From contig NZ_CAXUSG020000001.1 of the NCBI RefSeq assembly GCF_964253915.1, positions 755,406-819,405 of the forward strand: a stretch of DNA of 64,000 bases, read 5' to 3'. The position numbers and the translations under genes were made by a program. Origin of the DNA: Metarhizobium sp964253915. Lineage in GTDB: Bacteria; Pseudomonadota; Alphaproteobacteria; Rhizobiales; Rhizobiaceae. The notes beneath the pieces were generated by a model, which was not told the origin of the DNA, searched no databases, and saw only the letters and a list, made by a program, of their open reading frames with translations. Numbering within the stretch: the first letter of the stretch is position 1; every line of letters begins with the position of its first letter. Of the stretch, positions 34,517 through 42,713 are shown one piece after another.

Positions 34517-35863
34517 ATGCAAACCAACTTCACCCCCGCCCAGCTGGCCGATCCGCATGTTGCCGAATCCGAAAAAATCCTGCGCAAATGTGTGCATTGC
34601 GGCTTCTGCACCGCCACCTGTCCCACCTATGTCACGCTGGGCGACGAACTCGACAGCCCGCGCGGCCGCATCTACCTGATCAAGGACATGCTGGAAAACG
34701 GCCGGGCGGCCGACGAGCAGGTGGTCAAGCATATTGATCGCTGCCTTTCCTGCCTTGCCTGCACCACCACCTGTCCCTCCGGCGTCGACTACATGCACCT
34801 GGTCGACCATGCCCGCGCCCATATCGAAAAGACCTACAAGCGCCCGTTGATGAACCGCCTGACGCGTGGCGTTCTCGCCATGGTGCTGCCCTATCCGGGC
34901 CGGTTCCGGCTGGCCTTGCAGCTTGCGCGCCTCGGCCGGCCGCTGGCGCCGCTGTTCGACAAGGTGGCGGCGCTGAAACCTTTCGCGGCCATGCTGCGGC
35001 TGGCGCCGAAATCCGTGCCGCCCGCTTCGGCTGCAGCGCAGCCGGCAACCCATGCCGCCAATGCGGCGCGGCGCGGGCGGGTGGCGATCCTCACCGGCTG
35101 CGCCCAGCCGGTGCTCGATCCCGGCATCAACGAGGCGACCATCGCGCTCCTGACGCGGCTGGGCGTCGAGGTGGTGGTGCCGCAGGGCGAAGGCTGCTGC
35201 GGCTCGCTGGTGCATCACATGGGCCGCGAGGAACAGGCGCTCGCCGCCGCCCGACGCAATGTCGATGCCTGGATGCGCGAAGTCGAAACCGGCGGCCTGG
35301 ATGCGGTGATCATCACCGCCTCGGGCTGCGGTACGACGATCAAGGATTACGGCCACATGCTGCGGCTCGATCCGGCCTATTCGGAAAAGGCGGCGCGTGT
35401 CTCGGCACTGGCCAAGGATGTCACCGAATATCTCGCCACCCTCGACCTGCCGGCGCATATGCCGAAGGGCATCACCGTCGCCTATCATTCCGCCTGCTCG
35501 ATGCAGCACGGCCAGAAGATCACGATGGCGCCGAAGCAGCTTCTGAAGGCCGCCGGTTTCACCGTCCGCGATCCGGCGGAAGGCCATCTGTGCTGCGGCT
35601 CGGCCGGCACCTACAACATCATGCAGCCGGAAATCTCGGCGCAGTTGAAGGCGCGCAAGGTGCGCAATATCGAGGCCACCAAGCCGGATCTGATCGCCAC
35701 CGGCAATATCGGCTGCATCACCCAGATTGCGTCCGGCACCGGCATCCCCATCCTGCACACTGTCGAATTGTTGAACTGGGCCTATGGCGGCGACCGGCCG
35801 GCACAACTTTCCGGGGCAAAGTGGACAAGTGTGGAGCAACCGCTTAGCATCCCTGCGGAGTAG
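34517..35863 (+). CDS. glcF: glycolate oxidase, iron-sulfur subunit GlcF
   Basis: A 448-residue subunit with two 4Fe-4S motifs, CVHCGFCTATCPTY near residue 27 and CLSCLACTTTCPSGVDYMH near residue 77, followed by two CCG domains: AILTGCAQPVLDPGINEAT...GEGCCGSLVHHMG and HSACSMQHGQKITMAPK...GHLCCGSAGTYNIMQPE. It transfers electrons from the flavin subunits to the quinone pool. The intra-operon repeat upstream could modulate its expression relative to glcDE. Confidence 0.96.
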   Translation: MQTNFTPAQLADPHVAESEKILRKCVHCGFCTATCPTYVTLGDELDSPRGRIYLIKDMLENGRAADEQVVKHIDRCLSCLACTTTCPSGVDYMHLVDHARAHIEKTYKRPLMNRLTRGVLAMVLPYPGRFRLALQLARLGRPLAPLFDKVAALKPFAAMLRLAPKSVPPASAAAQPATHAANAARRGRVAILTGCAQPVLDPGINEATIALLTRLGVEVVVPQGEGCCGSLVHHMGREEQALAAARRNVDAWMREVETGGLDAVIITASGCGTTIKDYGHMLRLDPAYSEKAARVSALAKDVTEYLATLDLPAHMPKGITVAYHSACSMQHGQKITMAPKQLLKAAGFTVRDPAEGHLCCGSAGTYNIMQPEISAQLKARKVRNIEATKPDLIATGNIGCITQIASGTGIPILHTVELLNWAYGGDRPAQLSGAKWTSVEQPLSIPAE

Positions 35864-35883
35864 TACTTTCGGGGGAAAGGGCA

Positions 35884-36336
35884 ATGAGGGGTTTTGTTTT
35901 TCTGGCATGCCTGCTGTCGTCTGCGCCGGCGTTTGCAACCGGCGGCTTTTCATGCACGGCCGACGACGAGAATCTGAAATTTCTGGCGGAAAGCGGTTTT
36001 AGCTACAGCATGGGCGGACCGTTCCTGAACTTCACCGGTACGATCGATCTCGCCAAGGCATTGGCGCCGAAAGGCCTGGAACATATCAAGCTGGATGCCG
36101 CCTCCCTGCCGCATCATTGGCTTCACGACGACGAATTGAAGCTGTCGATCTACACGGAAACCGCGGGCGAAACGCTCTCCTCGCTCGAACTCGTGGTACA
36201 GACCAAGCGCAATGCCGACGACGAAACCGTCTATGAAGGCGAGTATGTGCTGTCGATCTCGGCGGCCGAACCGATGCCGGGCTTTACCGATAATCGTCTC
36301 GAAAAACGTGGCAAAGTTACCTGTTCCGTTGGCTAA
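35884..36336 (+). CDS. secreted protein of unknown function, copy 1
   Basis: A 150-residue protein with a Sec signal peptide (MRGFVFLACLLSSAPAFA). The mature protein has a cysteine near its N-terminus (GGFSCTADDENLKF) and one near its C-terminus (KRGKVTCSVG), the same layout as the next gene. These Cys residues could form a disulfide. The ATG follows GGGGGAAAGGGC. It follows glcF by 20 bases and may be transcribed with it, although the function does not obviously match. Confidence 0.8.
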   Translation: MRGFVFLACLLSSAPAFATGGFSCTADDENLKFLAESGFSYSMGGPFLNFTGTIDLAKALAPKGLEHIKLDAASLPHHWLHDDELKLSIYTETAGETLSSLELVVQTKRNADDETVYEGEYVLSISAAEPMPGFTDNRLEKRGKVTCSVG

Positions 36337-36427
36337 AAATTAGCCATTCCTTATATTGTTGTTTTCCAACGTGAAACCATGTCCGGCCGCTCCTCGTTGA
36401 GGAGGAATGTCGCGGGAGGACACGATC

Positions 36428-36925
36428 ATGTTGAAGCCAGTGCTTGTCGCCACCGTTCTTTCGATAGTCTCTGCCCTGGATGTTTCGGCAGCGGGGGAGG
36501 GACGGCTCTATTGTGCCGCAAACGACCCGACAATCGTTACCTCGTTCGAGATCGAGTTCGATGAGCAGCGTGGCGGTCAACTCAGCCATTTCAAGGGCGG
36601 CATGGAAATCAAGGATAGGAAGGTGCCGGCAGCCTTCCGCGGTTTCATCCTCGATTCACGCATGATGACGCAGCGATGGACCGAAGCCGGGACGATGAGC
36701 TTCCGGCTCTACAAATATGCCTATACGGGTGCGGCGCTGGAAACGCTGAATGTGCAGGTGGTGCTGCGGCCCGGCGAAGGCGAGCGCTACGCCGGCCGTT
36801 ATTTTCTCGCGGCGAACCGCATTCCGTCAGGGCCGGATACGGTGCAGAAACTGCTGGCAAAAGTGAGCGGCACGCTCACCTGTTCGCGCAAGACGGATGT
36901 GCAAACGCTGGCCAATTACCAGTGA
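36428..36925 (+). CDS. secreted protein of unknown function, copy 2
   Basis: A 165-residue protein with a Sec signal (MLKPVLVATVLSIVSALDVSA). The mature part begins AGEGRLYCAANDPTIVTSFEIEFDE and ends LAKVSGTLTCSRK, so it shares the two-cysteine layout of the preceding gene and both could be diverged copies. The ATG at 36428 follows GGGAGGACACG. It overlaps the LpxQ-like gene at the 3' ends by 10 bases. Confidence 0.78.
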   Translation: MLKPVLVATVLSIVSALDVSAAGEGRLYCAANDPTIVTSFEIEFDEQRGGQLSHFKGGMEIKDRKVPAAFRGFILDSRMMTQRWTEAGTMSFRLYKYAYTGAALETLNVQVVLRPGEGERYAGRYFLAANRIPSGPDTVQKLLAKVSGTLTCSRKTDVQTLANYQ

Positions 36926-37593
36926 AACGACACGCCGAGATTGACGGCGTTGGTCATCACCTTCGTTTTCAGGCTGTCGCCGCTGTCAATCGAGACGTCG
37001 ACGAAAGAATAGTTGCCCTTGTATTCGGCAAAGGCCGACCAGCGCTCGGTAAACTGGTAGGAAATACCGGCCTGCGCCTGCAGCGTCACGCCGCCATAGG
37101 CATATTCGAACGTCTTGCCCTGCGGTCGGGTGACCTCGACATGCGGCACGTTGATGCCGACGCCGGCGCCGATGTAAGGCGTCCAGGCGCGGCCTTCCTT
37201 CTGGAAGCGGTAGAGGGCATTCGCCGTCACCAGGTTGAGGCCGTCGGAAAATTCGAAATGCGACCAGCCGGGTGATTTGTTGCGCAGCGTATCGCCATCG
37301 GCATAGACCTTGGCGTGGGTGAAATCGATCGACAGGCCGAGGTTCGGCTTTTGAAACTCGTCGAGCCACCAGGTGGCGCGCGCACCGTAATATTGCGGCG
37401 CGGTAAACGACTTTCCTTCCCAGCCCGCGGTGAACGACGAACCGTCGGAAAGGCGGATCTTGCTGTGCGGCGCCGTCTGCGCGCCGCCATAGATGGAGAA
37501 CTGCATTTCTGCCCGGGCGATGGTCGGCAGGGCAAATGCGGATAGGAAAATGGCGAAGACGGGAAGACAGCGTATCGGGCGAAGGCGGCGCAT
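36916..37593 (-). CDS. outer-membrane beta-barrel protein, LpxQ-like (lipid A oxidase candidate)
   Basis: A 225-residue protein with a Sec signal (MRRLRPIRCLPVFAIFLSAFALPTIARA) and a terminal aromatic residue (LGVSFHW), typical of outer-membrane barrels. The strand pattern AEMQFSIYGGAQTAPHSKI, YYGARATWWLDEF, TPYIGAGVGINVPHVEV and SYQFTERWSAFAEYKGNY is consistent with an 8-stranded barrel and resembles the rhizobial LpxQ family, which oxidises the proximal glucosamine of lipid A. The assignment rests on overall pattern memory and should be verified by search. Confidence 0.65.
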   Translation of the reverse strand: MRRLRPIRCLPVFAIFLSAFALPTIARAEMQFSIYGGAQTAPHSKIRLSDGSSFTAGWEGKSFTAPQYYGARATWWLDEFQKPNLGLSIDFTHAKVYADGDTLRNKSPGWSHFEFSDGLNLVTANALYRFQKEGRAWTPYIGAGVGINVPHVEVTRPQGKTFEYAYGGVTLQAQAGISYQFTERWSAFAEYKGNYSFVDVSIDSGDSLKTKVMTNAVNLGVSFHW

Positions 37594-37708
37594 GAAAAAC
37601 GATCCTGTAGCGGGAACCCGTTGATTTGCCGCAATCTAGAACCGGTTTATGTCGGCGATATCACAGCGCCGTGATGCCGCGCATGAAATCGTCGATGTGT
37701 CGGGAAGG

Positions 37709-37843
37709 CCCCTCATCCGCCTGCCGGCACCTTCTCCCCGTACGCGGGGAGAAGGGGGTATGCCGCACCGTCCACACAATCTCAACGTTGAGCGAGGTAA
37801 GTCCCCTCTCCCCGTTTTACGGGGAGAGGGTTAGGGTGAGGGG
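37709..37843. repeat. RIME-like repeat with two hairpins
   Basis: A 135-bp element bounded by CCCCTCA and TGAGGGG. It contains hairpin CTTCTCCCCG-TACG-CGGGGAGAAG (37731-37754) and a second CCCTCTCCCCG-TTTTA-CGGGGAGAGGG (37804-37830). It resembles the hairpin part of the two full elements at 34304 and 44625, but its body differs. It is downstream of the first L,D-transpeptidase gene and may act as a transcription or mRNA-end structure. Confidence 0.75.
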
Positions 37844-37862
37844 CAGCCCCGACATCCGTCCA

Positions 37863-38555
37863 TCAGCCGCCGAACATGGTGCGCAGAACGTCGATGCCCT
37901 TGTCCTGGAAGGCGACCTTGCCCTGGCGGTTGCCGGGGCCGACGACGATGACCTTGGTGCCGACGCCGGCGCGGTCGTAGAGATGCTCCACGTCCTTGTT
38001 CATCATGCGGATGCAGCCCGACGACATGTTCTGGCCGATCGTCCACGGCTGGTTGGTGCCATGGATGCGGAAGATCGTGTCGCGACCGCCCTTGTAGAGA
38101 TACATGGCGCGGGCGCCGAGCGGGTTGTCGACGCCGCCTTCCTGGAAGGCGGGGATCTTGCGGCCCTTGCGGGCTTCGCGGGCGATCATTTCTTTTGGCG
38201 GAACCCAATCCGGCCATTCCGCCTTGCGGCCGATCTTGACGATGCCCGACCAGCCGAAGCCGTCACGGCCCACACCGACGCCGTAGCGGGTGGCGCGGTT
38301 GTTGCCTTCGACATAGTAGAGATATTTGTTGTTGGTATCGATGATGATCGTGCCCGCCTTCTCGTCCGTCACCAGCCGCACCTTCTTGCGACGGTAGGCG
38401 GCCGAGACCTGCTTGCTCTGCACGGCAATCTCAACGACGTCGGAGCGCTGTGCGACGGCCGGAGCGTTGAGCGTGAATGCCTGGGCGGGCGGCACGGCGA
38501 TTATGCCGGCCATCGTGATCGTCACTGCCGCAAGCAGCTTCGAATATTTCGCCAT
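37863..38555 (-). CDS. L,D-transpeptidase (YkuD family), copy A
   Basis: A 230-residue protein with a signal peptide (MAKYSKLLAAVTITMAGIIAVPPAQA) and a YkuD domain carrying IFRIHGTNQPWTIGQNMSSGCIRMMNKDV, which contains the catalytic Cys and His. These enzymes make 3-3 (meso-Dap) peptidoglycan cross-links or attach lipoproteins in the periplasm. The short N-terminal region before the domain has no extra module. Rhizobiaceae carry many paralogues of this kind. It lies 140 bp from copy B. Confidence 0.93.
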   Translation of the reverse strand: MAKYSKLLAAVTITMAGIIAVPPAQAFTLNAPAVAQRSDVVEIAVQSKQVSAAYRRKKVRLVTDEKAGTIIIDTNNKYLYYVEGNNRATRYGVGVGRDGFGWSGIVKIGRKAEWPDWVPPKEMIAREARKGRKIPAFQEGGVDNPLGARAMYLYKGGRDTIFRIHGTNQPWTIGQNMSSGCIRMMNKDVEHLYDRAGVGTKVIVVGPGNRQGKVAFQDKGIDVLRTMFGG

Positions 38556-38695
38556 TGTCTTGTCCCCTCGATTTTCAAATATCTACGGCACGCTACTTGA
38601 GCGGTCTTGCATGTTGCAAGACATGTGCCTGGTAATAAAGCATAAGTGAACGAATGGCCGGCGCTGTTCCGCAAGAAACAGGCCGGCCGTTGCCG

Positions 38696-39463
38696 TTACA
38701 TCACGATTACGCGGGTTCCGACGTCCACCCGGTCGTAAAGATCGACGACATCCTCGTTGCGCATGCGGATGCAGCCGGAGGAAACGGCGTAGCCAATGGT
38801 CCAGGGCGCGTTGGTGCCGTGGATGCGGTAGAGCGTCGAGCCGAGATACATGGCGCGGGCGCCGAGCGGGTTGGCCGAACCGCCTTCCATGGAGGCTGGC
38901 AGGTAGTGTCCCTTCGCTGCCTCGCGGGCGATCATCTCCTTCGGCGGCGTCCAGCTCGGCCATTCCGCCTTGCGGGTGATCTTGTGGGCGCCGGCCCATT
39001 CGAAGCCCGGCTTGCCGACGCCGACGCCGTAGCGCCGCGCCTGGCCGTTGCCGAGCACGAGATAGAGGAAGCGGTTGTTGGTATCGATGACGATCGTGCC
39101 GGCCTTGTGATCGCCGGGATACTCGACCATCTGCGGCAGGTACATCGGATCAAGCTTGCTCTTGATCGGCTTTTCGGCGCGCGTCATCGCCACCTGCTGC
39201 ACGTCCCGCCGCTGCACGTCCTGCGTCTGGAACAGGCCGCGACGGACGACGCGACGCTGGTAGACCTGCGGCTGGGTCATCACCCGGCGGGAGGAATAGA
39301 CCCGCGGCTGCACGCCGCCGCCGAGCTGCATCAGCCACGGCGCGCTGAGATCGGCGCTGACGATGACCGGCGGCCGTTCGCGGTAACGGCCGTCACTGGC
39401 TTCGGCAACCGTGGAAAAGGCAAGCATCAGGCTCGCCGCCAAAAGAAAAGACTTTTTCAACAT
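38696..39463 (-). CDS. L,D-transpeptidase (YkuD family), copy B
   Basis: A 255-residue protein with a signal peptide (MLKKSFLLAASLMLAFSTVAEA) and a YkuD catalytic domain with LYRIHGTNAPWTIGYAVSSGCIRMRNEDV. It is a paralogue of copy A, sharing AGTI(V/I)IDTNN(K/R)(Y/F)LY, RYGVGVG and EWP(D/S)W(V/T)PPKEMIAREA. The N-terminal linker is Arg/Gln-rich (QRRVVRRGLFQTQDVQRRDVQQ), which is odd for a periplasmic segment and may bind anionic wall components. Confidence 0.93.
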   Translation of the reverse strand: MLKKSFLLAASLMLAFSTVAEASDGRYRERPPVIVSADLSAPWLMQLGGGVQPRVYSSRRVMTQPQVYQRRVVRRGLFQTQDVQRRDVQQVAMTRAEKPIKSKLDPMYLPQMVEYPGDHKAGTIVIDTNNRFLYLVLGNGQARRYGVGVGKPGFEWAGAHKITRKAEWPSWTPPKEMIAREAAKGHYLPASMEGGSANPLGARAMYLGSTLYRIHGTNAPWTIGYAVSSGCIRMRNEDVVDLYDRVDVGTRVIVM

Positions 39464-39670
39464 CGGGTGGACTCGCTACATTTCACCGGGTTTAACAGGG
39501 GGCGCCCGAACGGCGTCTTGGCGGTGATCGTCGCACCGGGCCGCCAGCGAATGGTAAACAACGCTTCATTCGAATGCGAAGGGGGCGATAAACCTTTCGT
39601 CAGGGTTACCGCCCGGTTCGCAAAGACGGTAAGCAAGTGGTAAAGCTGCCTCGGCGGCGAGGGAGAGTAG

Positions 39671-40306
39671 GTGAGTATGACGGCAGAAGGCATCATCATC
39701 GGAAACGACGACCGTCACACTTGTTCCTGGCACGGCGGCCTGGACGATTACCGGCGCTATCATGACGAAGAGTGGGGCCGGCCGGTGACAGACGATGTCA
39801 GGCTGTTCGAGAAGATCTGCCTGGAAGGTTTCCAGTCCGGCCTCTCCTGGCTGACCATCCTGCGCAAGCGTGAAAATTTTCGCCAGGCTTTTGCCGGTTT
39901 CGATTTCGCCGTCGTCGCGGAGTTCGATGAAACGGATATTGCCCGCTGCCTTGCCGATGCCGGCATCATCCGCCACCGCGGCAAGATCGTCTCGACCATC
40001 AACAATGCCAAGCGGGCGCTGGCGCTGAAGGAAGAGTTCGGTTCGCTCGCCCGCTATTTCTGGAGTTTCGAGCCGGGCAGGGGCGAGCGCCCCGATCTGG
40101 TGACGCGTGCTGTAATCGTTGCCAATCCGACGACGCCAACCTCCGTACGGCTGTCGAAAGACCTGAAAAAGCGCGGCTGGACGTTTGTCGGCCCAACGAC
40201 CATCTATGCCTTCATGCAGGCCATGGGTATGGTGAACGATCACCTCGAAGGGTGTTATTGTCGAGCCGAGGTTGAAGCGATGCGGGAGGTGCTGGAGCGG
40301 CCATGA
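39671..40306 (+). CDS. tag: DNA-3-methyladenine glycosylase I
   Basis: A 211-residue base-excision enzyme that removes 3-methyladenine. It has the characteristic CSWHGG near the N-terminus, YHDEEWGRPVTDDVRLFEKICLEGFQSGLSWLTILRKRENFR and the C-terminal GPTTIYAFMQAMGMVNDHLEGCYCR, in which the Cys and His residues bind zinc. Start: GTG at 39671 with GGGAGAG in front, or ATG at 39677. Its stop overlaps the next ATG by 4 bases. Confidence 0.93.
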   Translation: MSMTAEGIIIGNDDRHTCSWHGGLDDYRRYHDEEWGRPVTDDVRLFEKICLEGFQSGLSWLTILRKRENFRQAFAGFDFAVVAEFDETDIARCLADAGIIRHRGKIVSTINNAKRALALKEEFGSLARYFWSFEPGRGERPDLVTRAVIVANPTTPTSVRLSKDLKKRGWTFVGPTTIYAFMQAMGMVNDHLEGCYCRAEVEAMREVLERP

Positions 40307-40743
40307 AGAGATTTCCGAGTCCGGCGTGTTTTGCCGCCACCTTGCTGCTTCTCTTCGGCGTCGCCGGTCCGGCTCTGGCCGACCCGCCGCACCCCAATCT
40401 CTACAAGGGCGAAAAGCTGGTGCCCATCGAGCCGCCCGTCGGCAAGCCGCTGGAGTTCAACGGCTGGACCCGCGACGGCCGCAGCCACGTCTATTCGCTG
40501 CATGTCAAGCGCGGCCAGACCGTGGGCGTCAATTTCTGGACGCCGAGCCGTTTCACCTATCTGGTGATGTTCGACGTTTCCAAACCCGATGAAGAGGCCT
40601 TCTATTCCAGCGACGAGGACGGCAACATCAAGAGCCTGACGGTTGCCAGCAATACCACCTGGCTGATCCGACCCTATTATTCGCGCGTTTCGCCGCGCCG
40701 CGGCCTCGGCGCCCCCTACAAGGTCGTCATCGATATCAAGTGA
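40303..40743 (+). CDS. secreted protein of unknown function overlapping tag
   Basis: A 146-residue protein with a Sec signal (MKRFPSPACFAATLLLLFGVAGPALA). The mature part is rich in Tyr and Arg (SHVYSLHVKRGQTVGVNFWTPSRFTYLVMFDV) and ends RVSPRRGLGAPYKVVIDIK, consistent with a small beta-sandwich. It overlaps tag by 4 bases (ATGA), implying translational coupling, which is odd given a periplasmic product next to a cytoplasmic DNA repair enzyme. Confidence 0.8.
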   Translation: MKRFPSPACFAATLLLLFGVAGPALADPPHPNLYKGEKLVPIEPPVGKPLEFNGWTRDGRSHVYSLHVKRGQTVGVNFWTPSRFTYLVMFDVSKPDEEAFYSSDEDGNIKSLTVASNTTWLIRPYYSRVSPRRGLGAPYKVVIDIK

Positions 40744-40745
40744 CG

Positions 40746-40804
40746 CCATTCCAGCCAAAGTGCGCAGCGGTTTTTGCGCTCGGAATCGCTTGAAAACAAA
40801 ATGC
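40746..40804. repeat. partial copy of the palindromic intergenic repeat
   Basis: CCATTCCAGCCAAAGTGCGCAGCGG-TTTTTGCGCTCGGAATCGCTTG resembles the left half of the 11477-11578 element. It sits between convergent genes, 2 bases after the stop at 40743 and just before the 3' end of the HAD gene. Confidence 0.55.
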
Positions 40805-40805
40805 T

Positions 40806-41510
40806 TTATCCGATCGTCTCGATGATCGAATGCAGTTCGCCGAGATGGGCGATCTGCCGGAAGCGCGGCGCCTCGACCGGCGGCTCCACATGCTCGAATA
40901 CCCAGGTCAGTTCGTGCGGCACGAAGATGCCGTAGCTGCCGGCGGCAATCGCCGGCACGATGTCGGATTTCAGCGAATTGCCGACCATCATCGCCCGCTC
41001 CGGTCCATCTGCGAGTTTCGAGAAGATGCGGCGATAGGTAACCGCCGTCTTGTCGCTGACGATCTCCACCGCGTCGAAATAATCGCCAAGGCCGGATTGC
41101 GCCAGCTTGCGCTCCTGGTCGAAAAGGTCGCCCTTGGTGATCATCACCAGGAAGTAGCGCCCGGCCAGGGCCTCCAGCGTCTCGTGCACATGCGGCAGGG
41201 ATTCGACGGGGTGGCGCAGCAGGTCGCGGCCGATATCGAGGATCTGGGCGATGACGCTGGCCGGCACGCGGCCTTCCGTTACCTCGACCGCCGTCTCCAC
41301 CATCGACAGGGTGAACCCCTTGATGCCGAAGCCGTAATGGCTGAGGTTGCGTTTTTCCGCATCCAGGAGCCGCGCCGAAATATGCGTCTCGTCGGCAAAA
41401 TCGGCAAGCAGGCTGGCAAAATGCCGCTCGGTCAGACGGTAGAACTGCTCGTTCTGCCACAGGGTGTCGTCGGCATCGAAGCCGATGGCGGTGACTTGCC
41501 GGGTGCTCAT
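40806..41510 (-). CDS. HAD-superfamily hydrolase
   Basis: A 234-residue HAD phosphatase: motif I is IGFDADDTLWQNE (DxD nucleophile), motif II LVMITKGDL, and the motif III/IV region is ERAMMVGNSLKSDIVPAIAAG. The cap is an all-helical insertion between motif I and II. The ATG at 41510 was used, since longer in-frame starts add sequence with no domain. Substrate unknown. Confidence 0.9.
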   Translation of the reverse strand: MSTRQVTAIGFDADDTLWQNEQFYRLTERHFASLLADFADETHISARLLDAEKRNLSHYGFGIKGFTLSMVETAVEVTEGRVPASVIAQILDIGRDLLRHPVESLPHVHETLEALAGRYFLVMITKGDLFDQERKLAQSGLGDYFDAVEIVSDKTAVTYRRIFSKLADGPERAMMVGNSLKSDIVPAIAAGSYGIFVPHELTWVFEHVEPPVEAPRFRQIAHLGELHSIIETIG

Positions 41511-41681
41511 TGGGTCTCTCTCCATGGCGTCTTCGGCGCCTCGCCTCCTATAGCACATCTTGCCGGCATGTGCAGGGCCCTGCGAATAAGACATGCAAAA
41601 ACAAAAGCCTAGGGAAGAGTGCAGCCGGTTTCGCAAGCCCGGTCATAAGCGGAAACCGTGACCGAAAGGTGTCCGGCGTCC

Positions 41682-42440
41682 TCAGCGCCGCACGGCGACC
41701 ACCGTGTGCACCACCTGGTAATCGGCGCTTTCTTCGCCGACTGGAATGACCGGCCATGTCCAGCTCTCGTCAGCCGGCGGCATCCCGACACCCTGCATCA
41801 GGTCGACGCTGTCATGCTGCTTGCCGTTGATGTCGATGACATCCAGGCGGATGTCGGTGAGGAGGCAGGTCCGGCATCCGAGCGTCGCCAATCCATCGAG
41901 ATGGCCGGCGATCAGCCGCGGCACCGTATCCTCCGGCATGCCGCTTTCGCCGGCCTCCATCCGGCGGCGCGCGCCGATGCCGATCTGCGACAACAGGTTG
42001 GCGGAAACGACGAGATCGAGATAGGGCACGCTGCGCAGGAAACCGAGCGCATCCGGCGCGCGGCCGGCGGCGAGATCGTCCCAGCCGGAAAGATCGCGCT
42101 CGATCAGCCGCACGTTGCGATATCGCCGCCGCATCAGCCAGAGCCGCACCGAGGCGAGATGCACGAGATCGACCAGCACCACCGTATCGAAATTGCGGCA
42201 GAGATCGTCGATCGGCACGTCGCGCAACAGGCCCGACCCGAGCACGACGGCGGTCCGCCGCTGGCGCAGATCCGCCATGGCGGCGCGGATTGAAGCCTTG
42301 CTGTTGTCCTCATGTCCGGCCCAGGCCCGCGCGCAACGATTGGCCCGCGACCAGAGGCTCACCGAGTAGCGGACGAAGCGCCGGAAAGGTTTGGCGGTGA
42401 GGGGCAGGGTGGCGAGGTAATTGAGGGCTTCGAGGATCAT
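41682..42440 (-). CDS. Rossmann-fold, methyltransferase-like protein
   Basis: A 252-residue protein with a nucleotide-binding-like region: TAVVLGSGLLRDVPIDDLCRNFDTVVLVDLVHLASVRLWLM, then VRLIERDLSGWDD and LDLVVSANLLSQIG. The glycine-rich first motif and the acidic D at the end of the second strand fit a SAM-dependent methyltransferase fold, but no catalytic or substrate motif is recognisable. It starts 4 bases before the stop of the RelE-like gene, same strand. Confidence 0.6.
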   Translation of the reverse strand: MILEALNYLATLPLTAKPFRRFVRYSVSLWSRANRCARAWAGHEDNSKASIRAAMADLRQRRTAVVLGSGLLRDVPIDDLCRNFDTVVLVDLVHLASVRLWLMRRRYRNVRLIERDLSGWDDLAAGRAPDALGFLRSVPYLDLVVSANLLSQIGIGARRRMEAGESGMPEDTVPRLIAGHLDGLATLGCRTCLLTDIRLDVIDINGKQHDSVDLMQGVGMPPADESWTWPVIPVGEESADYQVVHTVVAVRR

Positions 42441-42443
42441 GAA

Positions 42444-42713
42444 TTATCGATAGATTTCGCGGCGATGGCCGATTTCGACGACCAGCACGACCAGTTTCTG
42501 ATCCTGGATATCGCAGATGATGCGGTAGTCGCCGACGCGATAGCGCCAGAGGTGGTTGAATTTCTGCCCCTCGAGCGCGCGACCGAGTTGACGCGGATTG
42601 TCGATGGGCTTGATTCTTGTGTGGAGAAAATCTCGAATGCGGGTTGCTTCCGTCTTTCCGATCTTCTGCAGATTTTTTATGGCCTTGTCGTCGAAATCAA
42701 TCGTCCAGGCCAA
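42444..42713 (-). CDS. RelE/ParE-family toxin
   Basis: An 89-residue toxin-like protein: MAWTIDFDDKAIKNLQKIGKTEATRIRDFL, ALEGQKFNHLWRYRVGDYRIICDIQDQKLVVLVVEIGHRREIYR. The RYRVGDYRIICDI strand with C-terminal HRREIY is typical of RelE/ParE ribosome-dependent mRNA interferases or gyrase inhibitors. It overlaps the antitoxin gene by 17 bases. Whether it is active cannot be told. Confidence 0.9.
   Translation of the reverse strand: MAWTIDFDDKAIKNLQKIGKTEATRIRDFLHTRIKPIDNPRQLGRALEGQKFNHLWRYRVGDYRIICDIQDQKLVVLVVEIGHRREIYR

Noticed and set aside
37731..37830. The two hairpins at 37.7-37.8 kb as ordinary terminators
   Set aside because: They have no T-runs and share the CTTCTCCCCG stem and CCCCTCA/TGAGGGG ends with RIME-type repeats, so they are better explained as part of a repeat, although termination by them cannot be excluded.
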